The notes beneath the pieces are model-generated. The model searched no databases. It saw only the letters and a list, made by a program, of their open reading frames with translations, and was not told where the DNA came from. A stretch of DNA of 64,000 nt from Agelaius tricolor (taxonomy: Eukaryota; Chordata; Aves; Passeriformes; Icteridae): contig JALJCS010000015.1 in the NCBI GenBank assembly GCA_023055355.1, positions 12,506,501 to 12,570,500 on the forward strand, written 5' to 3'. The translations under genes and the position numbers were made by a program. Below, in pieces: positions 35,901 to 47,928 of the stretch (positions are counted from its first letter, which is position 1; every line of letters begins with the position of its first letter).

Positions 35901-37479
35901 AGGCGCACAGCATCCTTGTTCTGAGCGCTGCAAAGAACATACACTGACCAAAACTGAAAGAGACATTGACAAGTGAACCAGGTAACTTGTCTTTTGACTT
36001 GGAAACTTTCATTTGCTCATAGTTCAGGAGCACAGACCAAAATAACTTCCTGCAGTTAACAAGGGAGTTGCCACTGCAGCTTTTACTCCGAAGAAAGAGT
36101 TATGTTGCAAGGCAAAAGCACCCACTCCAGACAAAAAAGCACCCACTCCAAATTAAGGCCTCCTGATACACTCAGCTACTCCACAGTACATGCAGGAAAG
36201 CAGGTATAAACTTCCTTTAATTTATATATCACAATACATATGCTGCTGTTTTGACTAAGAGTACCTGAATTATAAAACCCAAACTTTTGAAACACAACTT
36301 TCGTGAGTGTCTGTGGCTTTTCAGTTCTATTATTTTTTTTCTTTTTCAACATAAAGAACCAAAATCAGGGCTAGGAAGGAAGCAAATGTAGAAATATGTT
36401 CTGAGCCCCACCACCACAGCAGTACATACCTGAGCTCCCACATAACCAGCCTGAAGTTTTGCAAGGTTTGTGTGGGTCCTGTTGAGGTCTCTTAAGTTGA
36501 CTCCACTGATTTTATTTTGGTAAAGTATTCTCAGCTGCAGTACAAAGTCATTGTGGCTAGAATGGAAAAAAAAAAAAAACAGGGCTTGTGATAGAAATAA
36601 GTTGTTCCCTTTCTAACCCAAGTGTAATTTCTTCCACTGTTTGGAGTCCCTTAGAACATTAATTGCCAATAATCCTTCCAGCAATAGATGCCTAAAAGTC
36701 TCTCTTCTTTTCTGCCTTTTCTGCTTCTCCCCCCATCCCACCAGTGATCAGCTTGGGGGTGTACAATAAATTGGGAGTGGACACAGCTGAAACAGATGAC
36801 CCCAGCTGGCCAAAGGACATTCCAGACCATATGCTCAGCATATAATGTTTGGGAGAAGAAGGAAGGCAGGGGACATTCAGAATCCTGATGTTTATCTTTC
36901 TAAGAAAATGTTCTGTATGATGGAGCCTTGCTTCCTGGGGATGACTGAGCGCCTTAGTCATGGGAAGAATTAATGCCTTGTCTTGCTTTGTTTGTGCATA
37001 GCTTTTGCTTTCCTTATTAAGCTGTGTCTCAACTCACAAGTTTTCTCACTTTTCTGACCCTCTCCCTCATCCCACCAGAGGGACAAGTGAGCAAGGGCTG
37101 TGTGGGGCTCAGTTGCCAGCTGGGGTAACCCGTGACACCTGGCCAGAAAATCAAACAGTGTTTAGGGTAACACAATCCTACATTAAATACCCTCTGAACC
37201 AAAATTCCTTCCCAATGGATCACTGCAATGGTAGCTCAGTGCTGTGTGCTCATAACAGCCCATGTTTCTGCTAATCTGACACTTCAGCATTTCCTCCTCA
37301 CTTGTCAGACTCACAAAGAGGATTTCATTGAATATTTTTATATACCCATCGATCAAACGTGCATCTTGCATCAGCTCAATAGCTCTTTCTCTCATTGATT
37401 TCTCATTGCTGAATGGCACAATATCAGAAAAGAACATCAGCAACCACAACAACTTTGCCATATTTCTCTTCTTTTCCAT
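29717..37479 (-). CDS. DPEP2: Membrane-bound dipeptidase, DPEP2-like (10 coding exons)
   Basis: This is a GPI-anchored zinc dipeptidase of the renal dipeptidase family (M19), which hydrolyses dipeptides outside the cell and, in DPEP1/DPEP2, converts leukotriene D4 to E4. Ten exons joined at GT/AG sites keep one frame and give 421 codons: 37346-37479, 36430-36556, 35824-35953, 35363-35504, 34840-34909, 34170-34346, 33578-33665, 32915-32990, 31146-31281, 29717-29902. All expected metal ligands are present: H46 and D48 (HND), E145 (IGIEGGHS), H172 (LTHTCN), H218 (DLSHTS) and H239 (LSHSAA). The N-terminus is a signal peptide and the C-terminus a hydrophobic GPI signal. Wording such as CNTPW-SESSSKG and RIACLIG is closer to DPEP2 than DPEP1, and the place next to SLC12A4 and DDX28 agrees. 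Mammals have DPEP3 and DPEP2 here; only one copy is seen. The alternative is a DPEP2/DPEP3 co-orthologue. Confidence 0.92.
31146..31281 (-). CDS. DPEP2: DPEP2-like exon 9
   Basis: Encodes [19 protein letters not shown] and the [12 protein letters not shown] helix, with a WNET glycosylation site. Donor GTAAGA; reading on past it is open for a while but diverges from the family. Confidence 0.93.
32915..32990 (-). CDS. DPEP2: DPEP2-like exon 8
   Basis: Encodes the DHFDHIK and IGIGADYDG motifs; the Asp of ADYDG matches a substrate-binding aspartate in the family. Acceptor CTTTCAG, donor GTGAGT. Confidence 0.93.
33578..33665 (-). CDS. DPEP2: DPEP2-like exon 7
   Basis: Encodes [19 protein letters not shown] and NISTLA. 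The donor GTTTGA is a weak match to consensus, but phase and homology to the next exon (DHFDHIK) fit exactly. Confidence 0.88.
34170..34346 (-). CDS. DPEP2: DPEP2-like exon 6
   Basis: Encodes [19 protein letters not shown] through [10 protein letters not shown], including the two zinc-binding histidines (DLSH and LSHS). An NIS glycosylation site is present. Acceptor TGTTTTAG, donor GTGAGC. Confidence 0.94.
34840..34909 (-). CDS. DPEP2: DPEP2-like exon 5 (70 bp)
   Basis: A short exon encoding [14 protein letters not shown]...FGQ, which resembles the AESSAKGVHSFY segment of human DPEP2 more than the corresponding DPEP1 segment. Acceptor TTTTTAAG, donor GTAAGG. Confidence 0.9.
35363..35504 (-). 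CDS. DPEP2: DPEP2-like exon 4
   Basis: Contains the metal-bridging glutamate in IGIEGGHS and the LTHTCNTP motif with its active-site histidine. The exon ends inside the Trp codon (TG, donor GTAACT), and exon 5 supplies the last G. Confidence 0.93.
35824..35953 (-). CDS. DPEP2: DPEP2-like exon 3
   Basis: Encodes [17 protein letters not shown], matching the FWSVY and QNKDAVR blocks of the family. Acceptor CTTTCAG, donor GTGAAG, 130 bp. Confidence 0.93.
36430..36556 (-). CDS. DPEP2: DPEP2-like exon 2
   Basis: Begins with the split Gly codon and then HND, the first zinc-binding motif, and ends YVGAQ. The acceptor has a long T tract, TTTTTTCCATTCTAG; the donor is GTATGT. It carries an N-glycosylation site, NRT. 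Confidence 0.93.
36557..37345 (-). other. DPEP2: DPEP2-like intron 1 (789 bp) and the other introns
   Basis: The nine introns range from 319 bp to about 1.6 kb: 36557-37345, 35954-36429, 35505-35823, 34910-35362, 34347-34839, 33666-34169, 32991-33577, 31282-32914 and 29903-31145. I see no further exons or recognisable repeats in them beyond A-rich patches (for example 31,010-31,090) and a short duplication, AAAGCACCCACTCCA, twice at about 36,115-36,150 in intron 2. Confidence 0.7.
37346..37479 (-). CDS. DPEP2: DPEP2-like exon 1 (coding)
   Basis: This exon encodes the signal peptide (hydrophobic LLWLLMFF) and the first mature residues up to LIDG. It ends GATGG with donor GTATAT. There are two in-frame ATGs, at 37479 and 37461; both have A at -3 and G at +4, and both leave a usable signal peptide, so the exact start is open. 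Confidence 0.9.
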
Positions 37480-37622
37480 TTTCCAGTGGAAAAAGTGCTA
37501 GAGCACAGGGATACCACAGATGTTCACTGATGACAATGAAACAGCAAAATCTGCAGAGACTGTAGGCTTAACAATGCAGGCAAAGCTGAATGTCCCTCCT
37601 TCTGATAAGGCTGCTGTGGATT
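37480..37622 (-). other. DPEP2: Likely 5' UTR part of the first coding exon of DPEP2-like
   Basis: A strong acceptor with a long pyrimidine tract (TTTTTTTCTTTCCTCCTCCAG) ends at 37623, placing an exon start at 37622, 143 bp before the ATG. A weaker acceptor (GTGCTCTAG) lies closer to the ATG. Confidence 0.45.
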
Positions 37623-39195
37623 CTGGAGGAGGAAAGAAAAAAACAAAGAAATAATAGTAAACAGAAGGGAAGGTAGCATTGGAAACTCTGAAACTTGTCC
37701 CAAAGATTTTAGGGTCTCTGGCTATTTGTGCTCTTGCACATATGACCTCTCCTTAAACTCTGCTGCTGCCTCCAGCTCAGTGCTGAAGAGAACCAACTGC
37801 TCAGTCAGCTGAGCCTGCTACACCCTGGACTCACACCCAAAACCAGCTTCCAAAACAGCAGAAGAAGATAGTTTTTTTTCATTATATTAGCTTGCTTGTT
37901 CTCTTTCTGTGGGAAATGTCACACTGAAATGAGCACAGAAACTGTTTTCTGAGAAAGTTGAGAAGTGAACTTAAAACACACAGAACATCAGATGGGATGA
38001 AAGGAACAGTGATTGCTAGAAACAAAACCATCCTCAAAATCCTTCCTCTGATAGCAGTAGAGTCTTAGAAGTTTTTTTTCATCAGAAATATACTTGCATT
38101 GTGAGACCCAAAAACTTTAGTAGCACAGCACTTCTACAAAACCATAAAGTTTGGAGAGCAATCAGAAGCTGTTTCTTTTCTGCTCTGTGGCAACCATAGA
38201 GATTTCCCTCAAATGTCACAGCATAAATACAGACTTACCCTTTTACCACAAATGCAGACTTTGTTATCACAGGGAAAAAAAATCTTTGTATCTCTAATCT
38301 AGAAAATGTTAAATTTTTTTGTGGCAGCTCAGCATGTGAAATGTTAAAAAGACAAGGTCAAAAAACCACCCAAGCAGAAGAATTCTGACAAGTTAGTACC
38401 ACAAAAGCAAATTAGTTTCTGTAGACATGTTTTGGTTGCAAATTTCTCAAGCCAAAATCCAGGACAGATCTGCAGCCTGAATCTCTAGAGCTCTGCCAGA
38501 TCCTGACAAAAGGACTCTAAAGGAAAAACTAAGATTTATCTGCTGTGGCCTCATATACATATTGAAGTTCATATAACGTGTCAGTTCAAACTGCTTAATG
38601 AAAATGTAGCAAACCTTTTTCACACAATAAAACTGTTCTGAGGCTATAAAAACTGATACACAGTGTAGATTTTGGTCCAATTATTTAGAATTTTTCCCAT
38701 GAATTCAACAGCAATTTTCAGGAAGATTTTTCACCAGGAACCAGGTGTTCTTCCAGTGGTTTGACTGCTAAAATAAATTATTTTCATCTATACATTACCA
38801 AACCCCCTTTCTGTGTATGTGTACAAAAATGCAGTTCTTTGTAGATTCAAGAATTTTCTATCAATTTGCTATATCAAATTATCTTCTCAGTTTCATGCAA
38901 AATATTCTCTATACTTTGACAGTAAGACTCATTTGCCTTTGAAACTGTTTAGGTATAAAAAAAGACTCATAATTAAATCATCATTCAGAGATCAGTACTT
39001 GAAAATTGAAGGAGTATTGCAAGCACTACACAAAATTAAGAACATGATATATTAGCATCCCTGTTTAAACAACATTTGAAATACAAAATCCACACAACTT
39101 TTCCCCATGCTGACTGAGCAGAGCTGAGAAGTGGAAGCTGAAATAAGATTTATAGCTTTTCTTTGTTTATCTAGAGGCTCCTTGGAGCAGTTACC

Positions 39196-39290
39196 TTCTT
39201 CAGCCAAGTCGAAATCCACATTCCGCTGCGCTGGATCCAGCAGCTAAAGCTTGGCACTGGACCTGCCTGGCATCACAGCAGCAAGCAGGA
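39196..39290 (-). other. Possible non-coding first exon of DPEP2-like
   Basis: On the minus strand GGCTGAAGAAG is followed by GTAACT, a good donor, at 39195, about 1.6 kb upstream of the strong acceptor. The upper bound is arbitrary because no start site is visible. This is inference only. Confidence 0.22.
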
Positions 39291-39545
39291 AACCTCCTGT
39301 GTCCCTTTAGCTGGTGTCACAGGCTGCACACACAGCAGGCATTTGGAAATTGCCGCTTTCTGAGAGGCAGGGTCTGTGCACGAGCTCTCATCTCAGCTAC
39401 ACCCACGGGGGAGTCCCACAGGGCTTCTGCTGTGCCTTGCTAAAAACCCAGCATTTCCTCCCTCTCGTGGCAGCCTGGCTGTGCAGTCCACAGTGCCTCT
39501 GTTCACTAGCAGATGATGTGTTAAAATCACTGTTTGTGTGGTTCA

Positions 39546-39770
39546 GAAATAGGTGCCTCTCACCACTGAATAATTTAGGTTGGAAGGGGTTTTTGGTGGG
39601 ATGTCATCTAGTCCAGCCACCTGGGCCCAGGTAAGGTAACCCCAAAGTTAGATCAAGTTGCTCAGGACCTCATTCAGTGGAATATTTGATATCTTCTATG
39701 AAAAGGAACATACAACCTTTCCAGGCCCCTGTTCCAGTGCTTGCTTATTCACATTGACTATACCTCAGCC
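39546..39770 (-). mobile_element. CR1 LINE fragment (degenerate 3' part)
   Basis: The text AATTTAGGTTGGAAGGGG, GTCATCTAGTCCAGCC, AAGTTGCTCAGGACC and CCTGTTCCAGTG follow one another as in avian CR1 read from its 3' side, so the element lies on the minus strand. It is truncated and lacks the terminal 8-bp ATTCTATG repeats. Ends are approximate. Confidence 0.7.
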
Positions 39771-39899
39771 AATAAATGCCTACTTTGTGTTACTATACCT
39801 GCTGTACTTTATTCAGGACTTTCAGTGCCATTGTATTATATTTACAAAGGTCAAAACAGTCACAAGGTACATGTGACATTTCCAAAAATAATTATGAAC

Positions 39900-39945
39900 C
39901 TACTGTGACTTTTCAGTCTCTGAATCTACTGTGACTTTTCACTCC
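39900..39945. repeat. Short tandem duplication, 26-bp offset
   Basis: CTACTGTGACTTTTCA occurs at about 39900 and 39926, separated by a CTCTGAAT spacer. Confidence 0.75.
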
Positions 39946-42058
39946 CTTTCAAACACAAAAATTTAGAAACAAGGAAATATATGCAAAACCATGATGCTAG
40001 AGTTTCACAAGAAGTGGTCTGCTTATCATAATTTTTATTTCACTTCATATTTTTTACCGGAAACCAAAAGGGCATCATGGTTTTGTTTAGGATTCCATTG
40101 CAGAGAAATGACCAAGTCTCATGATCCAATCTCCCACAGACCTGTTGTGCAAGTCATGTCTTAAGTGAACACACATTTGTCATCAATCCTCTACTTCCCA
40201 CTAACTGGAAAACTTAAACAGAACCCCCCACATCCCTGGGAATTCTGCTGCACATTGCTAATTTGGTGAACTTCACTTATAAACATTTACTATCCACTTC
40301 TCTGGACTACAGAGCCCTAAACAATGCAAATGAAATAACAAGAGAAAAGACAAATATTTTCTCTTTGTAACCTGAAGTTTGATCCAGGCCAGAGCCATTA
40401 TTATTACTATGACAAGAAACTATCTTTCATATTGAAATTAAAGCAGAGTTATCAGGTTCAGACTCCTTTTCCATTTATGGTCTAGTTCTAGCCCATATTT
40501 CCTTGTTAATTTTACATTTTTCAGGTTCTCAACTCTATCTTCCAGAGTAATTAAATAGCACATACCTTGCAATTTACTTTTCCCATTTTCTGACTCTTCT
40601 CTCCTTGCAAAGTCAGGTTGAATCTCTGATCTGATTTCTACCTAAAACTCTTCTTCCACATTTGCAGAAAAGCTAAGGTCACCAACCCCCTGTTCAACAA
40701 CAGTTTTTGCTGCTCCACTGAGCAGCTTCTTGAGCATTTAACAGCTCACTTCTTTGCAGATTCAGAACATAACTGATTTTTAAAGCTGCTAAATGCTTCC
40801 TTTGGCTCATCACGAGGTTTCTTCTATAACTTTATTCCAATAGCCCTGGATTAGTGTTAGCAGCTGTTTGTGCATTATAGTTCTTACAATGTGGCATTTG
40901 TGATGTACATCCTTCTGCAGAGTTCATCTGGCAGGACTGATCTCTTGCTCAGTATCCCAGGAGCTATCTTTATTGTCCAGAATGTTGTTACACAGCTGTC
41001 TCTCCCTGATAATAGCTATCCCTATGTTTCTAGCATGTTATATTCACCTCACACATATTTTGGAGCAGGCTGAGAAGCTGTAAAAGGACTGCAGCACTCA
41101 CACTCAAATCAGTTGCTGTCAGGAGGCAGAGGGATAACATTATGTGTTGGAAGCACTTTTCCCACTAGGAAGGCTTGTTCCAGCCCAGAGCCTCTTCATT
41201 GATTTCAGCACTTACACATCCAAACCACTGGCAGTTTTTACTGCCAGCACAGATTGAACTGTAGATGACTACAGCTGGGAAAGAAGGACTTTGTACATGT
41301 AGATGCCTTTTGCAGCAGTCATTTCTAACTGCAATTTTGTTTTCTATAAAATTCTTCTCTTCTACCAGCTCCTGGCATCAATTACACTACATAACAGCAC
41401 TTCAGGATTTGGGATGGAGATAGTTTTGTGTGTAATCAGCATCAAAACCCCACTGCAATTGCTTAGGGACAGGCCACATTAACATAGTATTGTAACTCCT
41501 GCTTATCAAGTATTTAAACTTGCTGTCCTTCTGTGTGAAGATTGCAATCTCCAGGGCAGTCAGTTTGGCATTTCTTGAGGGCAGGTATCAGTGTTTTAAC
41601 TAGAAATTGTTACAACATCTTAGGGAGAGAAAATCCTGTGTATCAGGATTTCAGTTTGCATAAAAATAGCAATACAGGCAGAATTAACTATTGCAAATTG
41701 AGTTCCATCTGTTTCTTCTACTCATCTCAGCCTTAGTTTCAGGTCTTAAAATGAAGTGAGTTCACACTCAGAGGGAGTGGTAATGGGAGGTCCTTTGGTA
41801 ATTTTAATCTGTTTAAATCAGCATGGTTGCAACATATTTCTTAGATGAGACCTTATGAGAAATATTAATCTTGGGAGATCAAAGGTTAAAAACCAAGTCA
41901 GGAAAAAACTTCTTTTTGCTCTGTTGCTCTGCTTTGGGGGTGCCCAAAGCTGCCCCAGTTTCATGCGTAATTTGACCAACATCCTGAAGGCAGTTCAGAA
42001 GGTGCCAAACCCTCTCAGGACATGAACATACAGAACCACATCAACTGGCACCAGTTAG

Positions 42059-42114
42059 CAAACACAAAAGAAACAGGAAGTTCTGTTGCTCAAACACAAA
42101 AAGAAACAGGAAGT
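42059..42114. repeat. Short direct repeat, about 32-bp offset
   Basis: CAAACACAAAAGAAACAGG with AAGT after it is present twice, the second copy having one extra A. Confidence 0.8.
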
Positions 42115-45100
42115 ACCAAGACAAGTTGTTCTCTTCACAGAAGAAACATTTCATGAAGCACATGAAGATATCACCAAAGCTCCTTAGAAGGAATCTAGAG
42201 GTGAACATTGCCTATAGCTGAAAGCAAGCTGTCCAAAATGAATGCAGAGGCCTTTCAGGATGAACACAAATTAGTACTATTCTGACTCCCATTAATGTGT
42301 CTTGTCAAAAGTTTTTCTAAAAATACCAAAGTTGCTGTGGATTCTCCTGGCTCAATACTCTGACAGAATTAATTTCTGTACTTTCTTGGAAAGAAAGGTG
42401 GAGAAAGCAGCAGTGGAAAAAAATAGCTGCAAGAGCTTATCTAGTAATTTACATTATGTTTATTTTAAATTAGCATTAATATTTACAACTGATAATGCCC
42501 AAATGGCAAAGCAAACCAAGCAAGGCTTCTGTTTGTTTAGCTATACACTTGTTCTACAAAGGGATCAGGTATCCAGTTTAACTCTTTTGATTCAAGCAAG
42601 GTGAAAGTTCTTGCCATGAGGTGGCAGGAGCTTCCCCATTAAATTGATGCCTAGGCTGTGATCTGATGACAGATTGCTAATTGGCAGGACTGGAGACGAC
42701 TTCTGAGAAGCAGGATGCAAACCAGCTTGCTCCAGACAGGTGGGCTGTTTTGTTTGGAGGTTGTTCGCCCACCCAAGGAAATAAAAAGAAAAATCTTTTT
42801 TGAAAGGCAGTTGAAGAGGTCATGAAAGCCTCAAGGACAACAGAAGTTGTTGCCTACTCAGTTTGAGAATTTTATCTGAAAAGGCTTCCAGAAACACTTA
42901 AAAAAGAAAAGAAAAAAAAAAAAAAAAACTTGCCTGTTTAAAAGCAGAATTCTCAAAGCTCTATTTCTGTCACTTCCCACTCCAATTTTTCAGGAAGAGC
43001 AAAGCCATTCATATCTATCTAAAGCAGCTGCTGCCCTTGAGGCATTAGGCAGCCACAGCCAGGCTCCACTGAATGCCACGTTTCCTGTTCAGCACAGGTT
43101 TCTGAGGAGAGCCAATCATTTTGGTATCAATGAGAAAATACAATTAAAGAGCAAGTCGACTTAGCTTCATTTTTGCCACCTAATAATGGGTCTATTTTTT
43201 TCCTTTGTGTTTCAAGGATTTTGAGTTTTGGAGGGATACCTAAAAATTGCCATCCTTGCCTGATGTGCAGTTGGTACCCAGGTAATCCTTGAGCAAGGCC
43301 TGATTTCTTATTCATTCCTATGCTTATGAGTAGAACATTTCAACCACCTTTAACTGCAAGCTTGTCATCACATGCTAGGATATTAGAAGAGTGTAGGTTC
43401 TTATACCAGCTTTCTAAATAATCAGTTGTGTGCCAGTCTCTTCCTTAGCAATCCTGACAGGCTTAAGCAATGCCTTCTCTTTGCTGTGCATCTGCAAGCA
43501 CCTGTGCTGGGCACACATACAGGTATTGTTTATTTTCCTACCTCAGAAGCATTATGAAGCTAAATGGAGCATGGAAATAAATTTACTGGCTTTGTCTCTT
43601 GTTCAGACCACAGTGAACAAACTGGAAACTAAATAAAGTTGTTCATTCAGTCTGTCAGAGACTTCCAGAAAAATCTAGAATTTGCTGCAATGGTTTTAAG
43701 TTAGCTGTCTCAGAATCTAACAGGAAGCACAATCAGATATTCTTAAACATTGAGCTGTGTGGAACTAAGAGATTCTAAATAATTTTTTTTTTTAATATAA
43801 GTGTTAAGAAACTTCCAAGTACTCTTGTCTTGGGCTGTTTTTATTAGACCAGAAAATTTATCAACCTAGGATCCATTATTTCTGAGGTGTTTTTCTAAAT
43901 ATATTGTGATGCTTAAGAAGAGATTTCTTTAATTCAGGAATTTCGCAGTCATTTCAATGAGGCAGTAGATAGAAATTTGCCATGGTTCTATTGGAAAGAG
44001 AGCTCCCTTGCAGCAATGAGAGCAAATCACCATGGAAACTTTTTGCTAAGATGGTATTAAAGCACAGCATGTACACTTACATCTCTCCTTTTGTAATAGA
44101 CAGCATTTTGTGATACAGTCTGGAGTGACTGAGTAAAAGGGTTATTTGCACATGAGGCGCCAGGACTTGCCCAGAACTGTTGCAGGATTTTGTTATGCTG
44201 CAGAGCTGGCCAGTTGACAGCACATTTTGTTACACACAGAAAAGTGTTAAGAGATGAGTGGACAAGTGATTTTATCCAAACAGTTTGGTAAAGTTAACTT
44301 GATACACATACAGGGAAAACAGATTTGTGAACAGGCCTTAAATCAGTTTATCACCATGAGAAGCTAACTAAATGTTCTCATGCTGTCATAGAATGATCTG
44401 GTTTTCAGGTCAGGATGGACCAAGCTCACACACTCCAGTGAAGCTGTGGTATCTCCTTACCTTCCCTCTCAAACACCAGATGTGGTACAGAATGGGGAGC
44501 AGCACCTCTCCAGGGGGACATTGTGGCTCCCAGAGCACAAGTGTGTCTCAGACTCTGCACTGGGGTCTGGCTGTGCTTTGTACAGAGGCACAGATGTATT
44601 ACAAATATACCATATCAGGACCCAGATAAAGACATCTTGTTCTTCTGTGTTAAAGCCAAACTCTGAGAGATCACCCACATCAGTTTGTCTCCTCTGACCT
44701 CACAGAAGTGCTGTGCACAAAACCACAGGAGAACACAGGAAGAGATACATTGGCTTGAATCTGTTGACATAAGCCAGAACACGTTCCCTATTCCCTACAG
44801 AATACTAAACAAGCATCTACAAGCATCCTGTTTTGAGGTTCATTATGGTTTTGACATATTCCTGTCCTAGTTTTATATGTGTCTGCCAACACTGTATGCC
44901 AAACAGACTTCTCTTTTTGTAACTTTATTCCAACATAATTTCTGGTAGAACCAAAATAATTATTTTTTACTCGGTTGGTTGGTCATAAATGAATAACAAA
45001 CTTTGTTAAACAATTTTACCTGCCTTATCAAAAATTATACTGCAGAAGAACATTTGGGAACATGCTTTTGGCTGTTTAAACAAAGTTGTTCTATTTTTAT

Positions 45101-47839
45101 TATAAATTCTAGGTAAGGCAAAAGGAATTTGTAGGTATTTGTAACCAGCTACCTGTCCAGTAAGGATGACACAGAAAATCGTGTGAGGACTTAATGGCCA
45201 GAGCGAGATACCTAAATTCAATTTTGATCCTTCACTGAAGGATCAAAGCTTACAAAAGGTGAAGGATTTATGTATTTTCATCATCCTCCATGAGCAAGGC
45301 TACCCTGTACAGCTGGGCTGGGGCCTGGTGGACAAGTAACTTCTAGGGGGATGAAGGTTTCAGTGCCTTCAGGAGCTATCAGATGCAACTCAGGAAAAGG
45401 ACTATGTGGAGTAGGAAATGAATTGAATCTGGCACTCATTTTTGGACACAAATATACAGAGCAGTCAACAGGACCTTCTGCCTCTCCTGGGGTCATACTT
45501 TGAGAGGAATGGCCACTGCACCTTCTCTTTCCCCTCGGGATCATAACGGGAAAGGGTTGGTGTGAGCCAAGTGCAAGGATTTCTGACCTACCACTGCTTG
45601 TTTGCCAGTTGCATCCAGGTAGCTCATTAGTCAGCCTAAAGAGCTTTTTCAGCCTGAATCAGCCTTTCAAAAAGCACCAAGAGCTGCTGAACATAAAGCC
45701 ACAAATAGGCTTTTGATCTGGATGTTTGTTTTTCTTGAAATGGATCTGAATCTGAGATGCAACCCACATTCTCCAGAGAGAGAGAAAAGTGTGACAGTAA
45801 GGTTCTTGCTTGCTGTTATGCTTCAGTGCCCTCCTTCCACTCCAGAGTCAAGAGGCTTAGAGAGCTAATGCACAAGTATCAAAAAGCTGAACCATGACTA
45901 TCAAAACAATAGGAGTGGTTTACAACATACCTGATATTCAGAGCAATTAGGAGCTGAAGCACCCATTAGCAATCAGAAAATGGACAAATTAGTTTGTACC
46001 TAGACAAGCTAAAAATGTTACCATTTAAATACTACTATGTAATCTTTTGGGGTATTTTCCCCCACCTTTATTCTTAGGGTTGACATTCTCCCACTCTTCT
46101 CCTTACTCTGGGATTGCAAATTTGTTCATAGATGCCCAGTAGTATCCTCTCTCAAAAAGACACACCTAATGCCTGTTTAGGCATTAATCAGGGATGAAAA
46201 TCCAATGCTTTTAACCCAAATCAATCCAGACAAAAGCAACAGCATCTGGCTTCCAGTTCAATCTTGATCTTGATCATCAGTGATGGCTGTCAGACTTCTC
46301 CTTTTTTTTTTCCTCTCACAGAGATTATTCAGTGTCCTTTTGCTACATCCTCCCACTCATGTTTAAATATTTGTTGTCTTCCTCCAAGAAGCAACAGAGT
46401 TTCTAAAGAACAGCAGAATTTTTACAGCTGAGCTATTTCATGCAGCTCAATCCACAGGGCATTAATTGTTTCTGATTTCCAAATGAAACACTGTGAATTT
46501 TAAAATACCACACATAATGTGAGTGTTCCCAGCAAATCAGACACTACAGGTTCACTTGTTATTTATGCTCCTGTACTTATTCAAGACTTGACCTTCTGCT
46601 AGTTGGACTAATGAACAGGTCTTATGGCAAGTACTTTGTCTTGGCATGGTCAGTTCCCTTCTGAGTGTATTTGGATTGGGAATTCTCAGGGAGAGGAGAT
46701 TTCTCACTGTCAAAACCACATGATTTAAAGCAGTGGAGAAGTGGCACAATGAAAGAAACAGAAGAAGGAATCTTTACCTTTGTGAGACTTTTGACTGCCA
46801 TGGTAAACATATGTTCAGGATAAGTTTTCAGCAAAGCATGTAAATTAACACTGGAAATTGCTTCCTTGTGTCAGGCCAGACAGGAATACTTCCACACCAG
46901 CCAAGCTCCATTTGAAATCAGATTTGCAGCATCTCAGTTCCCTAATGAAAACAAGCTGAGTTCCTGCACATAGTTTAGCTTTCTGGATGTCTAATTCAGC
47001 AGGTGACTGCCACTTTGCCACTTTCTATCCAGAATATTCACCTTTCTTCCCCCTGCCCCAGTTATAATACTATTATAGAAGTGGAGTGTTCCTTCTGTAA
47101 GAATTTAGGTAATTGCTGAATTTTATTTTTTTAACAAATCTAAACAATTCTATGATTGGTCCCTCCTCATTGCCAAAACTGTGCTATTCTCTGCCCAAAT
47201 TCTGCTTAGCGTGCCAGGATATCTTTCAGATCTGCAAAGCTGTGTTTGTTTTGCAGGTGACACATACAAGCAATCCTTAAATTCCTGAATGCATTGTCTC
47301 AAATCCCCTGCAGCAGAAGCCACACATTCTGCAGTTTTTATTATTTTTCCCAAACCCACTAAAAGATTTAAATGCATGCTCTCATTTGCTATGATTGTTA
47401 CAGGTTCTTTTTAAATAATTCTTTCTGGTACGACTGTCCACTAAAGAAAAGAGGAAAAAAAAATCATAAAAACCCCAAGCATCAAAAAATACAAAGATAG
47501 CCATTGAAATCACTTTCAATAAACTTTTCTCAAATGCTGCATGTAGCATATGAGTAATATCAAGTAGCCTTAGAGTGGTCACATATTATCACAAAAGGAA
47601 AAAGGAAAACATATTCAAGTTTGATGATTTAAGGGGGTGGGGGGTGGGTGTGCATAAGGACGAGAGAGAAGCACAGCAGACAGAGGTGATTATTGAGCTG
47701 ACAATGTTTGAGGGAAAGAATGGAGCTGCCTGAAGGCAGCAAAGGAGGCAAAGTGTCAGCAGATGGCACTCGGGCTGCAGCACAGCCCCACAGCTCGCAG
47801 AGATCCCGGCAAACACACAAAACATTCGGGAACTGGAAG

Positions 47840-47928
47840 ACTGAGAGGTGTCCGAGGTCCTGGGTCACTGAGAGGTGTCCGAGGTCCTGTGCCACTGAGA
47901 GGTGTTTGAGGTCCTGTGTCACTTGAGG
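47840..47928. repeat. 27-bp tandem repeat, 3.3 copies
   Basis: The unit ACTGAGAGGTGTCCGAGG followed by TCCTGGGTC begins at 47840, 47867 and 47894, with a partial fourth copy at 47921. The third copy has TT for CC. As 27 is a multiple of three, the frame is kept through the array, but no gene is evident. Confidence 0.95.

Noticed and set aside
44387..44430. Possible second CR1 remnant beginning TCATAGAATGATCTGG
   Set aside because: Only the first few bases match; the body is not recognisable.
45281..45544. Minus-strand 87-codon open frame rich in Pro and Ser
   Set aside because: No homology recognised and no neighbouring exons; most likely chance.
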